A stretch of DNA of 64,000 bases from Streptomyces sp. SID13726 (lineage in GTDB: Bacteria; Actinomycetota; Actinomycetes; Streptomycetales; Streptomycetaceae), in NCBI RefSeq assembly GCF_010548375.1, contig NZ_JAAGLY010000028.1:1-64000 (forward strand), in the 5' to 3' direction. A program made the translations under genes and the position numbers. The notes below the pieces were generated by a model. It was not told where the DNA came from, made no database searches, and worked only from the letters and a program-made list of their open reading frames with translations. Within the stretch, counting starts at the first letter, position 1. Every line of letters begins with the position of its first letter. Of the stretch, positions 26,794-34,547 are shown one piece after another.

Positions 26794-26868
26794 CGGTCCT
26801 GACGGGATTTGAACCCGCGGCCTCCACCTTGACAGGGTGGCGAGCACTCCAAACTGCTCCACAGGACC
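26794..26868 (-). tRNA. tRNA-Asp(GTC)
   Basis: A 75-nt cloverleaf: acceptor GGTCCTG pairs with CAGGACC, anticodon loop CTGTCAA with GTC, T arm GGGTTCAAATCCC. CCA is not encoded. It is identical to the copy at 31455-31529. It lies 93 bp after hrpA on the same strand. Confidence 0.96.
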
Positions 26869-26961
26869 AGGTTTCGCAGTGCGATTGCTGCGTTGCGCTG
26901 CGAGAAGGACTGTACAGGAGCAGGCGGGTCCTGGTCGAACTCACCCTGTGTGCGGGTGCCG

Positions 26962-29900
26962 TTACGGTGCGAGGGTGTCGATCGTCTTCACGATCCGCTT
27001 GTCGGAGACCGGGTAGGCCGTGCCGAGCGCGTGGGCGAAATAGCTGACCCTCAGCTCCTCGATCATCCAGCGGACGTCCCGGACCTGCTGCGGCACGGGC
27101 CGGCCCTGCGGGAGCTGCTCCAGGAGCCAGGCGTACTCGTCCTGCATCTCGTGGACCTTCTCCATACGGGTCGTGTCCCGCTGGACGTTCGTCGCCATCT
27201 GCTGGAGACGCCGGTCCGCCGCGACCAGGTAGCGCATCAGGTCCGGGAGACGGCGCAACCCCGTCGCCGTCACGAAGCCCGGCTTCACCAGCGCGTCCAG
27301 CTGCGCCCGTACGTCCGCCAGGTTCGCCAGCAGCGCCGGGCTCCGTACGGCCTTCAGGCGCCGTTCACAGGCCTGCCAGGCGGCGAGTACCTGCTGCACC
27401 TGCCCGACCGTACGGACCGTGGTGTCGACGATCTCCGAGCGCACCTTCTCGTAGAGCTTGCGGTACGACTCCTCGTCCCACGCCGGCCCTCCGAAGTCCC
27501 CGATCAGCTTGTCCGCCGCCGCGGTCGCGCAGTCGTCGAACAGGGCCTGGATGGAGCCGTGCGGATTCGCCGACAGCGCGAGCTTCTGCGGGTTCGTCAG
27601 CTTCTCGGACGCGAACTTCGCCGGATTCACCGGGATGTTGCGCACGATCAGCCGCCGCGTGCCCTTCCACATCGCCTCGGCCTGCTCGGCCTCGGTGTCG
27701 AAGAGGCGGACGGAGACGGTGTCGCCGTCGTCCACCAGCGCCGGGTACGCCTTCACCGGCTGACCGGCCCGCCGCGTCTCGAAGACCCGGGTCAGGGAGC
27801 CGATCGTCCAGTCCGTCAGCCCCTTGCGCTCCAGGGACTCGCCGCCCTCGCGGGAAGCGGTCGCCGCGGCTGCCTGGGAGAGCGCCTGGCGTGCCTTCGG
27901 CCTGAGTTGGAGCCGCAGTGCCTCCAGGTCCTTGTCCTCCGCCAGCTTCCGGCGCCGCTCGTCGACGATCCGGAAGGTGATGCGCAGGTGCTCCGGAATC
28001 CGCGACTGGTCGAAGTCGTCGGCCTCGAAGGGCACTCCGACCATGCGCTTCAACTCGCGGGCCATCGTGACCGTCAGGGGTTCCTGGAGCGGGACGGCCG
28101 TATCGAGGAACCGCTTCGCAAAGTTCGGCGCCGGCACGTAGTTGCGGCGGATCGGCTTGGGGAGCGAGCGGATCAGCTCCGTCACCAACTCCTCGCGCAG
28201 GCCCGGGATCTGCCAGTCGAAGCCCTCGTCCTTCACCTGGTTCAGGACGTGGAGCGGGACGTGGACCGTCACACCGTCCGCGTCCGCACCCGGCTCGAAC
28301 TGGTACGTCACCCGGAACTTGAGCGGTCCCTGCCGCCAGGAGTCGGGATAGTCGTCCTTGGTGACCGCCTCCGCCGACTCCCGGATGAGCATCTCGCGCT
28401 CGAAGTCCAGGAACTCCGGCTGCTCGTGCCGCTTCCGCTTCCACCATGAGTCGAAGTGGGCGCCGGAGACGACGTGTTCGGGCACCCGCTGGTCGTAGAA
28501 GTCGAAGAGGGTGTCGTCGTCGACCACGATGTCCCGGCGCCGGGCGCGGTGTTCGAGTTCCTCGACCTCGCTCAGCAGCTTGCGGTTGTCGGCGAAGAAC
28601 TTGTGGTGGGTGCGCCAGTCACCCTCGACGAGGGCGTTGCGGATGAAAAGCTCGCGGCTCGACTCCGGGTCGATCCGGCCGTAGTTCACCTTCCGCTGGG
28701 CGACGATCGGAACGCCGTACAGCGTGACCTTCTCGTACGCCATCACCGCGGCCTGGTCCTTCTCCCAGTGCGGTTCGGAGTACGTCCGCTTCAGCAGGTG
28801 TTCCGCGAGCGGCTCGACCCACTCGGGCTCGATCTTGGCGTTGACCCGGGCCCAGAGGCGCGAAGTCTCCACCAGCTCCGCCGACATGACGAACCGCGGC
28901 TGCTTCTTGAAGAGCGCCGAGCCCGGGAAGATCGCGAACTTGGCGCTGCGGGCGCCCAGATACTCGTTCTTGTTGCCGTCCTTCACGTCCTTCATCCCGA
29001 TGTGGGAGAGCAGGCCGGCGAGGAGGGAGACATGGACGGACTGGTCGGCCGCGTCCTCTTCGTTCAGATGGATGCCCATCTGCTTGGCGACGGTCCTCAA
29101 CTGCGTGTAGATGTCCTGCCATTCGCGGATGCGCAGGAAGTTCAGGTACTCCTGCTTGCACATCCGGCGGAAGGACGACGAGCCGCGCTCCTTCTGCTGC
29201 TCGCGGACGTACCGCCACAGGTTGAGGTAGGCGAGGAAGTCGCTGGTCTCGTCCTTGAAGCGGGCGTGCTGCTGGTCGGCCTGGGTCTGCTTGTCGGCCG
29301 GGCGCTCGCGCGGGTCCTGGATGGAGAGCGCGGCGGCTATCACCATGACCTCGCGGACACAGCCGTTCTTGTCGGCCTCCAGGACCATGCGCGCGAGGCG
29401 CGGGTCGACCGGCAGCTGGGCGAGCTTGCGGCCGGTCTGCGTGAGCCGCTTGCGTACGTCCTTCTCGGCCGGGTCCAACGCGCCCAGTTCCTGGAGGAGT
29501 TGGACGCCGTCGCGGATGTTGCGGTGGTCCGGCGGGTCGATGAACGGGAACTTCTCGATGTCCCCGAGGCCGGCCGCGGTCATCTGGAGGATGACGGAGG
29601 CGAGGTTCGTCCGCAGGATCTCCGCGTCCGTGAACTCCGGGCGGGCCTCGAAGTCCTCCTCGCTGTACAGCCGGATGCAGATGCCGTCCGAGGTACGGCC
29701 GCAGCGGCCCTTGCGCTGGTTGGCGCTGGCCTGCGAGACCGCCTCGATGGGCAGCCGCTGGACCTTGGTGCGGTGGCTGTAGCGGGAGATGCGGGCGAAG
29801 CCGGGGTCGATGACGTACTTGATGCCCGGGACGGTGAGGGAGGTCTCGGCGACGTTGGTCGCCAGAACGATCCTGCGCCCGGTGTGTTGCTGGAAGACGC

Positions 29901-30921
29901 GGTGCTGCTCGGCGTGCGAGAGGCGGGCGTAGAGGGGGAGGACCTCGGTGAAGCGGTACGCCTTCTTCGTGAGCGCGTCCGCGGTGTCCCGGATCTCCCG
30001 CTCACCGGAGAGGAAGACCAGGATGTCGCCCTTGCCCTCGCCCTGGAGCTCCTCCACGGCATCGCAGATCGCGGTGATCTGGTCGCGGTCGGAGTCGTCT
30101 GAGTCCTCCTCCAGCAGCGGGCGGTACCGCACCTCCACCGGATACGTACGGCCGCTGACCTCGACGATCGGGGCGTCCCCGAAATGCCGGGAGAAGCGCT
30201 CCGGGTCGATGGTCGCGGAGGTGATGACGACCTTGAGGTCGGGACGCTTCGGCAGCAGCTGCGCCAGGTACCCCAGCAGGAAGTCGATGTTGAGGGACCG
30301 CTCGTGGGCCTCGTCGATGATGATCGTGTCGTAGGCGCGCAGCTCGCGGTCGGTCTGGATCTCGGCGAGCAGGATGCCGTCCGTCATCAGCTTCACGAAG
30401 GTGCCGTCCTGGTTCACCTGGTCGGTGAACCGCACCTTCCAGCCGACGGCTTCGCCGAGCGGGGTGTCCAGCTCCTCGGCGACCCGCTCGGCGACCGTGC
30501 GGGCGGCGATCCGGCGGGGCTGGGTGTGCCCGATCATGCCGCGCACGCCCCGGCCCAGCTCCAGGCAGATCTTCGGGATCTGGGTGGTCTTGCCGGAGCC
30601 GGTCTCACCGGCCACGATCACGACCTGGTGATCGCGGATGGCGGCCGCGATCTCGTCCTTCTTCTGGCTGACCGGCAGCTGCTCGGGATACGACACGGAG
30701 GGCACGCGCGCGCGTCGCGCGCTCATGCGCTCCTCGCCCTTGCCGACCTCCGCCTCGATCTCGGCCAGCACGGCGGTCCGCGCCTCCGGCTTGCGGATCC
30801 GGCGCGCGCCTTCGAGCCTGCGCCCGAGCCGTTGCGCGTCACGCAGGGTCAGCTCGGTCAGGCGGGCGGCGAGATCCGCGAAGGCGGGGGTGCCGGGGGC
30901 GGGGGCAGGGTGCGTAGACAT
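26962..30921 (-). CDS. hrpA: ATP-dependent RNA helicase HrpA
   Basis: A 1319-residue DEAH-box helicase, close to the usual HrpA length. Walker A is GETGSGKTTQIPKI (about 84-97), motif II is IIDEAHERSLN, motif III SATIDPERFS, and motif VI QRKGRCGRTSDG. After the helicase core come the winged-helix/ratchet and OB regions, then the long C-terminal DUF3418 domain characteristic of bacterial HrpA. HrpA acts on structured mRNA and on stalled ribosomes in other bacteria. It appears to be transcribed alone, with tRNA-Asp downstream. Confidence 0.96.
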   Translation of the reverse strand: MSTHPAPAPGTPAFADLAARLTELTLRDAQRLGRRLEGARRIRKPEARTAVLAEIEAEVGKGEERMSARRARVPSVSYPEQLPVSQKKDEIAAAIRDHQVVIVAGETGSGKTTQIPKICLELGRGVRGMIGHTQPRRIAARTVAERVAEELDTPLGEAVGWKVRFTDQVNQDGTFVKLMTDGILLAEIQTDRELRAYDTIIIDEAHERSLNIDFLLGYLAQLLPKRPDLKVVITSATIDPERFSRHFGDAPIVEVSGRTYPVEVRYRPLLEEDSDDSDRDQITAICDAVEELQGEGKGDILVFLSGEREIRDTADALTKKAYRFTEVLPLYARLSHAEQHRVFQQHTGRRIVLATNVAETSLTVPGIKYVIDPGFARISRYSHRTKVQRLPIEAVSQASANQRKGRCGRTSDGICIRLYSEEDFEARPEFTDAEILRTNLASVILQMTAAGLGDIEKFPFIDPPDHRNIRDGVQLLQELGALDPAEKDVRKRLTQTGRKLAQLPVDPRLARMVLEADKNGCVREVMVIAAALSIQDPRERPADKQTQADQQHARFKDETSDFLAYLNLWRYVREQQKERGSSSFRRMCKQEYLNFLRIREWQDIYTQLRTVAKQMGIHLNEEDAADQSVHVSLLAGLLSHIGMKDVKDGNKNEYLGARSAKFAIFPGSALFKKQPRFVMSAELVETSRLWARVNAKIEPEWVEPLAEHLLKRTYSEPHWEKDQAAVMAYEKVTLYGVPIVAQRKVNYGRIDPESSRELFIRNALVEGDWRTHHKFFADNRKLLSEVEELEHRARRRDIVVDDDTLFDFYDQRVPEHVVSGAHFDSWWKRKRHEQPEFLDFEREMLIRESAEAVTKDDYPDSWRQGPLKFRVTYQFEPGADADGVTVHVPLHVLNQVKDEGFDWQIPGLREELVTELIRSLPKPIRRNYVPAPNFAKRFLDTAVPLQEPLTVTMARELKRMVGVPFEADDFDQSRIPEHLRITFRIVDERRRKLAEDKDLEALRLQLRPKARQALSQAAAATASREGGESLERKGLTDWTIGSLTRVFETRRAGQPVKAYPALVDDGDTVSVRLFDTEAEQAEAMWKGTRRLIVRNIPVNPAKFASEKLTNPQKLALSANPHGSIQALFDDCATAAADKLIGDFGGPAWDEESYRKLYEKVRSEIVDTTVRTVGQVQQVLAAWQACERRLKAVRSPALLANLADVRAQLDALVKPGFVTATGLRRLPDLMRYLVAADRRLQQMATNVQRDTTRMEKVHEMQDEYAWLLEQLPQGRPVPQQVRDVRWMIEELRVSYFAHALGTAYPVSDKRIVKTIDTLAP

Positions 30922-31006
30922 ACGCGATCCAGGATCTCATCCCCGGGAAATTCGTGGCGAACGGTTTTGCCGCCGGCGGTGCGGTCGCCGGCGGTGCGGC
31001 CGTGGG

Positions 31007-31291
31007 TCAGGGGGTCCGCTGGGCGGGCGGCGAGGCCGGTGCGGGCTCGCGCGTCTCGCGCAGGGCGATGGACTTCGCGGTGTTGGAGACGGCCTTGATG
31101 CCGAGATAGGCGGTGGTCATGCTGCTGACCGCGGTGAAGGCGGCGGTGAGGACTCCGACGATCACCGCCTTGTCGCCGTCGAGCCGCCAGACCCCGATGA
31201 CCGCGACCCCGGCGATCGCGAGATTGCTGGCCAGTACCGCGAACAGCCCGTACCGCGCGCGGGCCAGCTCCAGACCGTCGTCCTGCTTCAT
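31007..31291 (-). CDS. Small two-helix membrane protein
   Basis: The 94-residue protein has a short polar N terminus and two hydrophobic segments (about 19-35 and 46-64) joined by RLDGDKAV. It ends in a Pro/Ala-rich tail. No family is recognised; the layout resembles small holin-like or membrane-adaptor proteins, which is a weak comparison. ATG 31291 is chosen; an in-frame ATG three codons earlier is possible. It sits between hrpA and the tRNA-Phe/Asp/Glu cluster. Confidence 0.6.
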   Translation of the reverse strand: MKQDDGLELARARYGLFAVLASNLAIAGVAVIGVWRLDGDKAVIVGVLTAAFTAVSSMTTAYLGIKAVSNTAKSIALRETREPAPASPPAQRTP

Positions 31292-31325
31292 CGTCCCCAC
31301 CCTGGTCCCTGGAACACATACAACA

Positions 31326-31351
31326 AGACCCCGATCCGGAGATCGGGGTCT
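31326..31351 (-). terminator. Terminator after the tRNA cluster
   Basis: AGACCCCGATC (31326-31336) pairs perfectly with GATCGGGGTCT (31341-31351). It lies just past the 3' end of tRNA-Phe and probably ends the Glu-Asp-Phe transcript on the minus strand. Confidence 0.85.
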
Positions 31352-31357
31352 GTGCTG

Positions 31358-31431
31358 TGGCTGGGGCCGGGGTCGAACCGGCGACCTACCGCTTTTCAGG
31401 CGGTCGCTCGTACCAACTGAGCTACCCAGCC
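31358..31431 (-). tRNA. tRNA-Phe(GAA)
   Basis: A 74-nt cloverleaf: acceptor GGCTGGG with CCCAGCC, anticodon loop CTGAAAA with GAA, T arm GGTTCGACC. It is the third gene of a Glu-Asp-Phe cluster. Confidence 0.96.
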
Positions 31432-31454
31432 GAGAGGTTCCGAAGAAACCTCAG

Positions 31455-31529
31455 CGGTCCTGACGGGATTTGAACCCGCGGCCTCCACCTTGACAGGGTG
31501 GCGAGCACTCCAAACTGCTCCACAGGACC
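31455..31529 (-). tRNA. tRNA-Asp(GTC), second copy
   Basis: Identical in 75 nt to 26794-26868. It is the middle gene of the Glu-Asp-Phe cluster. The two copies form direct repeats on either side of hrpA. Confidence 0.96.
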
Positions 31530-31567
31530 AAGCTTTGTGTGCGAACAGTGTCGCACACGGTGTTGCG

Positions 31568-31640
31568 TGCCCCCAACGGGATTCGAACCCGTGCTACCGC
31601 CTTGAAAGGGCGGCGTCCTAGGCCGCTAGACGATGAGGGC
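31568..31640 (-). tRNA. tRNA-Glu(TTC)
   Basis: A 73-nt cloverleaf: acceptor GCCCTCA with TGGGGGC (one G-U pair), anticodon loop CTTTCAA with TTC, T arm GGGTTCGAATCCC. First gene of the cluster. Confidence 0.96.
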
Positions 31641-31720
31641 TATCGGCCCGCCTGGGCGCTTCTCAGCGCGTCGGGGACGTGAGAAGCATATGGGATGCCG
31701 GGAGGTATCGCCAAAACGGT

Positions 31721-33283
31721 TTAAGGGCTGCCCGCGGGTGACGGGTTCGGGGTGGGGGTCGCCCCCGGCAGGTTGTCCTCCGGGAGGTGGCGGCTGACCT
31801 CCGCCGTCGTGAGACCGAGGCCGCCGAGCTTGATCTCGTCCCAGGCCTGGAGGCGGCGGGTGTCGCGGTCCATGTAGAGGATCGATGCCTCGATGGGGTC
31901 GGGGTACTTGCCCTCGACGGCGCGCAGTCCGCTGCCGCCGGTCGAGCCCTCCACCCGCAGCCGGGTGCCCTTCTTCATGACCTCCATCTCCTGGTGGTGG
32001 AGGTGGCCCGACAGGATCATCGGCACCTCGCCGTCGACCTCGCGGGCGGCCGAGGGTTCGTGTGCGATCGCGAGGTCGACCGGGGTTCCGGCGGCCTTCT
32101 GCTCCCGCAGGGCCGCGGCCAGACGGGCGCCCGCCGCCTCCTGGGACTGGTCTGCGCCCGGGTTCGTGGAGCGGTCGGGGGTGAACTGGGGATCGCCCAT
32201 GCCGGCGAAGCGCAGCCCGGCGATCGTCTCCGCCTCGCCGTTGTCGAGGACGTGGACCCGCTTGAGGCCCTCCATGTACCGCTGGGTGGTGAGCGAGTCG
32301 TGGTTGCCGCGCACCCAGACATAGGGCGCCCCGAGGTCCGGGATCGGGTCGAGGAAGCCGTTCTCCGCCGCCGTACCGTGATCCATGGTGTCGCCGGAGT
32401 CGACGATCACGTTGACCTCGTACTGCTCCACCAGCGAGGCGATGATCTTCCAGCTCGCCGGGTTCAGATGGATGTCGGAGACGTGCAGGACCCGGATGGT
32501 GGTGGGGTCCGGCTGGTAGGCGGGGAGCGTGGACGTGACGTCGTAGAGCTTCGTCACGTTCGTCACCAGGCGGGCCAGCTCCTTCTGGTAGACGTCGAAT
32601 TCGGTGACGATGCTGCGGGCGTTGCCGACCAGGGACGGGGCCGAGGAGAGCAGGCCGGAGAACTTCGGTTCGAGGACGGACTCCGGGTTCCAGGTGGCGT
32701 ACGCCGTGCCGCCCGAGGCCGCCAGGAGGGTCAGGGCGAGGCCGCCGGCGGCGAGGGCGCGGCGGGGGCGGCGGTAGACCGCGAGACCGAGGGCCGTGGC
32801 GCCGGACACCACGGCGACGCAGGAGCGCACGGCCAGGTCGAGGGTGCCGTGCTCGACGTCGGAGGCGACCTCCTCCTGGAGGCCGGACAGCCGCTCCGGG
32901 TGGTCGACGAGGGCCTGGGCGCGCTCCGGGTCCAGCTGGTCGACGTTGACGTCGAGGCGGACCGGGGCCTGGTGGCTGTCCAGCTGGAGCGCGCCGAGCG
33001 GGGACACGTTGATCTTCGTGCCGCCGGACAGGGACGGGCGCAGCGTCATCGTCGTGTTCATGGGGCCGACCGGGACCCGGACGTTGCCGACGATCAGCAG
33101 ACCGAGCCAGGCGCCCAGCAGCACCACGGCGACCAGGCCGAGGGCCCGGGCCCACGGGTGCGGCGGGCTGACGAGCTGCGCCGACGGGTGCGAACGGCGC
33201 CGGGCGTAGTGCCGGGTCAGGGCGTGCGGAGGCTTCTGTACGGCGGTCAGGATCTTCCGGGCTGCGGCGGGGACGCGGGCCAT
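31721..33283 (-). CDS. Membrane-anchored metallophosphoesterase
   Basis: The 520-residue protein starts at ATG 33283. A membrane segment lies near residues 45-65 and another at about 155-195, with an extracytoplasmic region between them. The C-terminal calcineurin-like phosphoesterase has all metal motifs: HVSDIHLNP, DSGDTMDHG, VRGNHDS, and GHLHHQE. The catalytic domain follows the second membrane segment; its side of the membrane is uncertain. The substrate is unknown; phosphodiester or phospholipid head groups are usual in the family. It is divergent from the small metallopeptidase gene at 33369. Confidence 0.88.
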   Translation of the reverse strand: MARVPAAARKILTAVQKPPHALTRHYARRRSHPSAQLVSPPHPWARALGLVAVVLLGAWLGLLIVGNVRVPVGPMNTTMTLRPSLSGGTKINVSPLGALQLDSHQAPVRLDVNVDQLDPERAQALVDHPERLSGLQEEVASDVEHGTLDLAVRSCVAVVSGATALGLAVYRRPRRALAAGGLALTLLAASGGTAYATWNPESVLEPKFSGLLSSAPSLVGNARSIVTEFDVYQKELARLVTNVTKLYDVTSTLPAYQPDPTTIRVLHVSDIHLNPASWKIIASLVEQYEVNVIVDSGDTMDHGTAAENGFLDPIPDLGAPYVWVRGNHDSLTTQRYMEGLKRVHVLDNGEAETIAGLRFAGMGDPQFTPDRSTNPGADQSQEAAGARLAAALREQKAAGTPVDLAIAHEPSAAREVDGEVPMILSGHLHHQEMEVMKKGTRLRVEGSTGGSGLRAVEGKYPDPIEASILYMDRDTRRLQAWDEIKLGGLGLTTAEVSRHLPEDNLPGATPTPNPSPAGSP

Positions 33284-33368
33284 TGGTCCCGTATGCCCAA
33301 GTGCGCGCGCGGATATGCGGGCGCGCTCCTGACTCTCGTACGACGGGGTCGTACCGGAGAATGGGGTT

Positions 33369-33719
33369 GTGCTGGAGATGACGCGCGAGGAGTTCGAGGA
33401 ACTGGTGTCCGAGGCGCTGGACCGGATTCCGCCGGAGTTGACGCGGCTGATGGACAACGTCGCGGTGTTCGTCGAGGACGAACCGCCGGCGGACGATCCC
33501 GAGCTGCTCGGGCTGTACGAGGGGACTCCGCTGACCGACCGGGGCGAGTGGTACGCCGGGGTGCTGCCGGACCGGATCACGATCTACCGGGGGCCGACCC
33601 TCAGGATGTGCGCGACGCGGGACGAGGTCGTCGCGGAGACCGAGGTGACGGTGGTGCACGAGATCGCCCATCACTTCGGGATCGACGACGCGCGGCTGCA
33701 CGCACTCGGGTACGGATAG
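33369..33719 (+). CDS. Minimal zincin metallopeptidase family protein
   Basis: A 116-residue protein with the zinc motif HEIAHHFGIDD near the C terminus, preceded by ITIYRGPTLR. This is the minimal gluzincin-like family (COG3824/DUF1025 type) common in actinobacteria. The start could be GTG 33369 or ATG 33378; the latter has CTGGAG close upstream. With HExxH plus a following Asp it could be an active peptidase, though no substrate is known for the family. Confidence 0.85.
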   Translation: MLEMTREEFEELVSEALDRIPPELTRLMDNVAVFVEDEPPADDPELLGLYEGTPLTDRGEWYAGVLPDRITIYRGPTLRMCATRDEVVAETEVTVVHEIAHHFGIDDARLHALGYG

Positions 33720-33798
33720 CCGGGGCGCGTGTCCTCTTGTGGGCGGCGGGAGTTGGGCAGGTTGACTCTTTGACGACCGCCCTCGGAGGTGGCTGCTC

Positions 33799-34314
33799 GT
33801 GCGCCCCTTGTACGTACCCGTCCGTCTGGCCGCCACGGTCATGGCCGTCGCCGCCGCCGCGGGTTGCATGAGCGTGGGCGGGGACGACGGAGGCGGGGGC
33901 GCGAAGCCGTCGCACTCCGCCGGTGAGCGGGGCGGAGCCGCGCCGGACGGCGGGGCCGCGGCCCCGGGCGCTGCCGCCGGATTCGGCGGGGCGGGCCCGG
34001 ACGGCAAGCACGGGAAGCCGGGCAAGGGGAAGGACGGGGACGAGTCGGCCTCGCCTTCCGCGTCCGCCTCGGCAGGGGCGTCGGCCTCGGCCGGGGCCAA
34101 GCCGGGCAAGTCCGTGAAGCCGGTGCCCTCGGCGACGAAGACCGACCCGGCGCCCACCCGTACGCCCGATCCGGAGCCGCCCGCGCCGAGCGAGCCGCCC
34201 GCCTCGCCCACCCCCTCCCCGCCGCCCGCCGAGCCGTCCTCGTCGGCGCCGCCGGAGCCGGGGACGCAGCTGGGGCAGCGGGAGCCGGCGCCCACCGCCG
34301 GGTCGCCGGTGTGA
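33799..34314 (+). CDS. Low-complexity lipoprotein
   Basis: The 171-residue protein has a signal peptide ending AAAAGC, so Cys23 should be lipidated. After that it is almost entirely Gly, Ala, Ser, Pro and Lys, with no folded domain. Such sequence suits a wall-spanning or spacer protein. The GTG start follows GGAGG. Function unknown. Confidence 0.7.
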   Translation: MRPLYVPVRLAATVMAVAAAAGCMSVGGDDGGGGAKPSHSAGERGGAAPDGGAAAPGAAAGFGGAGPDGKHGKPGKGKDGDESASPSASASAGASASAGAKPGKSVKPVPSATKTDPAPTRTPDPEPPAPSEPPASPTPSPPPAEPSSSAPPEPGTQLGQREPAPTAGSPV

Positions 34315-34360
34315 CGGTGGAAGCGCCCGAGTGACCTCGGCTACATCAGCGGGGATCGGT

Positions 34361-34390
34361 TTGCCTTCGGGGGCGACGGGTGCGTATGGT
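34361..34390 (+). promoter_or_regulatory. Candidate promoter of the DEAD-box helicase gene
   Basis: TTGCCT (34361-34366) and TATGGT (34385-34390) are 18 bp apart in an otherwise lower-GC stretch with the dyad GATCGTTTGATC just downstream. Transcription from here would give a leader of about 150 nt before the ATG at 34548. Long leaders are common in RNA helicase genes controlled by cold or RNA structure. Confidence 0.5.
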
Positions 34391-34547
34391 TATAGATCGT
34401 TTGATCATTTGCCCGGCGCCAAAGCAGAAGAGCGCCGTGTGGCGCGTTCTCTCCCTTGCCGTGGCTGACCGCATAGAGGCGGTCGTATTGCGAATCACGG
34501 AGTTGACGGGCGCGTGCCGACGAGACTCCGGAAGGTTTCGCATACGC

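Noticed and set aside
28456..30102. A 548-codon frame opposite hrpA
   Set aside because: No motif; hrpA on the minus strand is complete with all helicase motifs.
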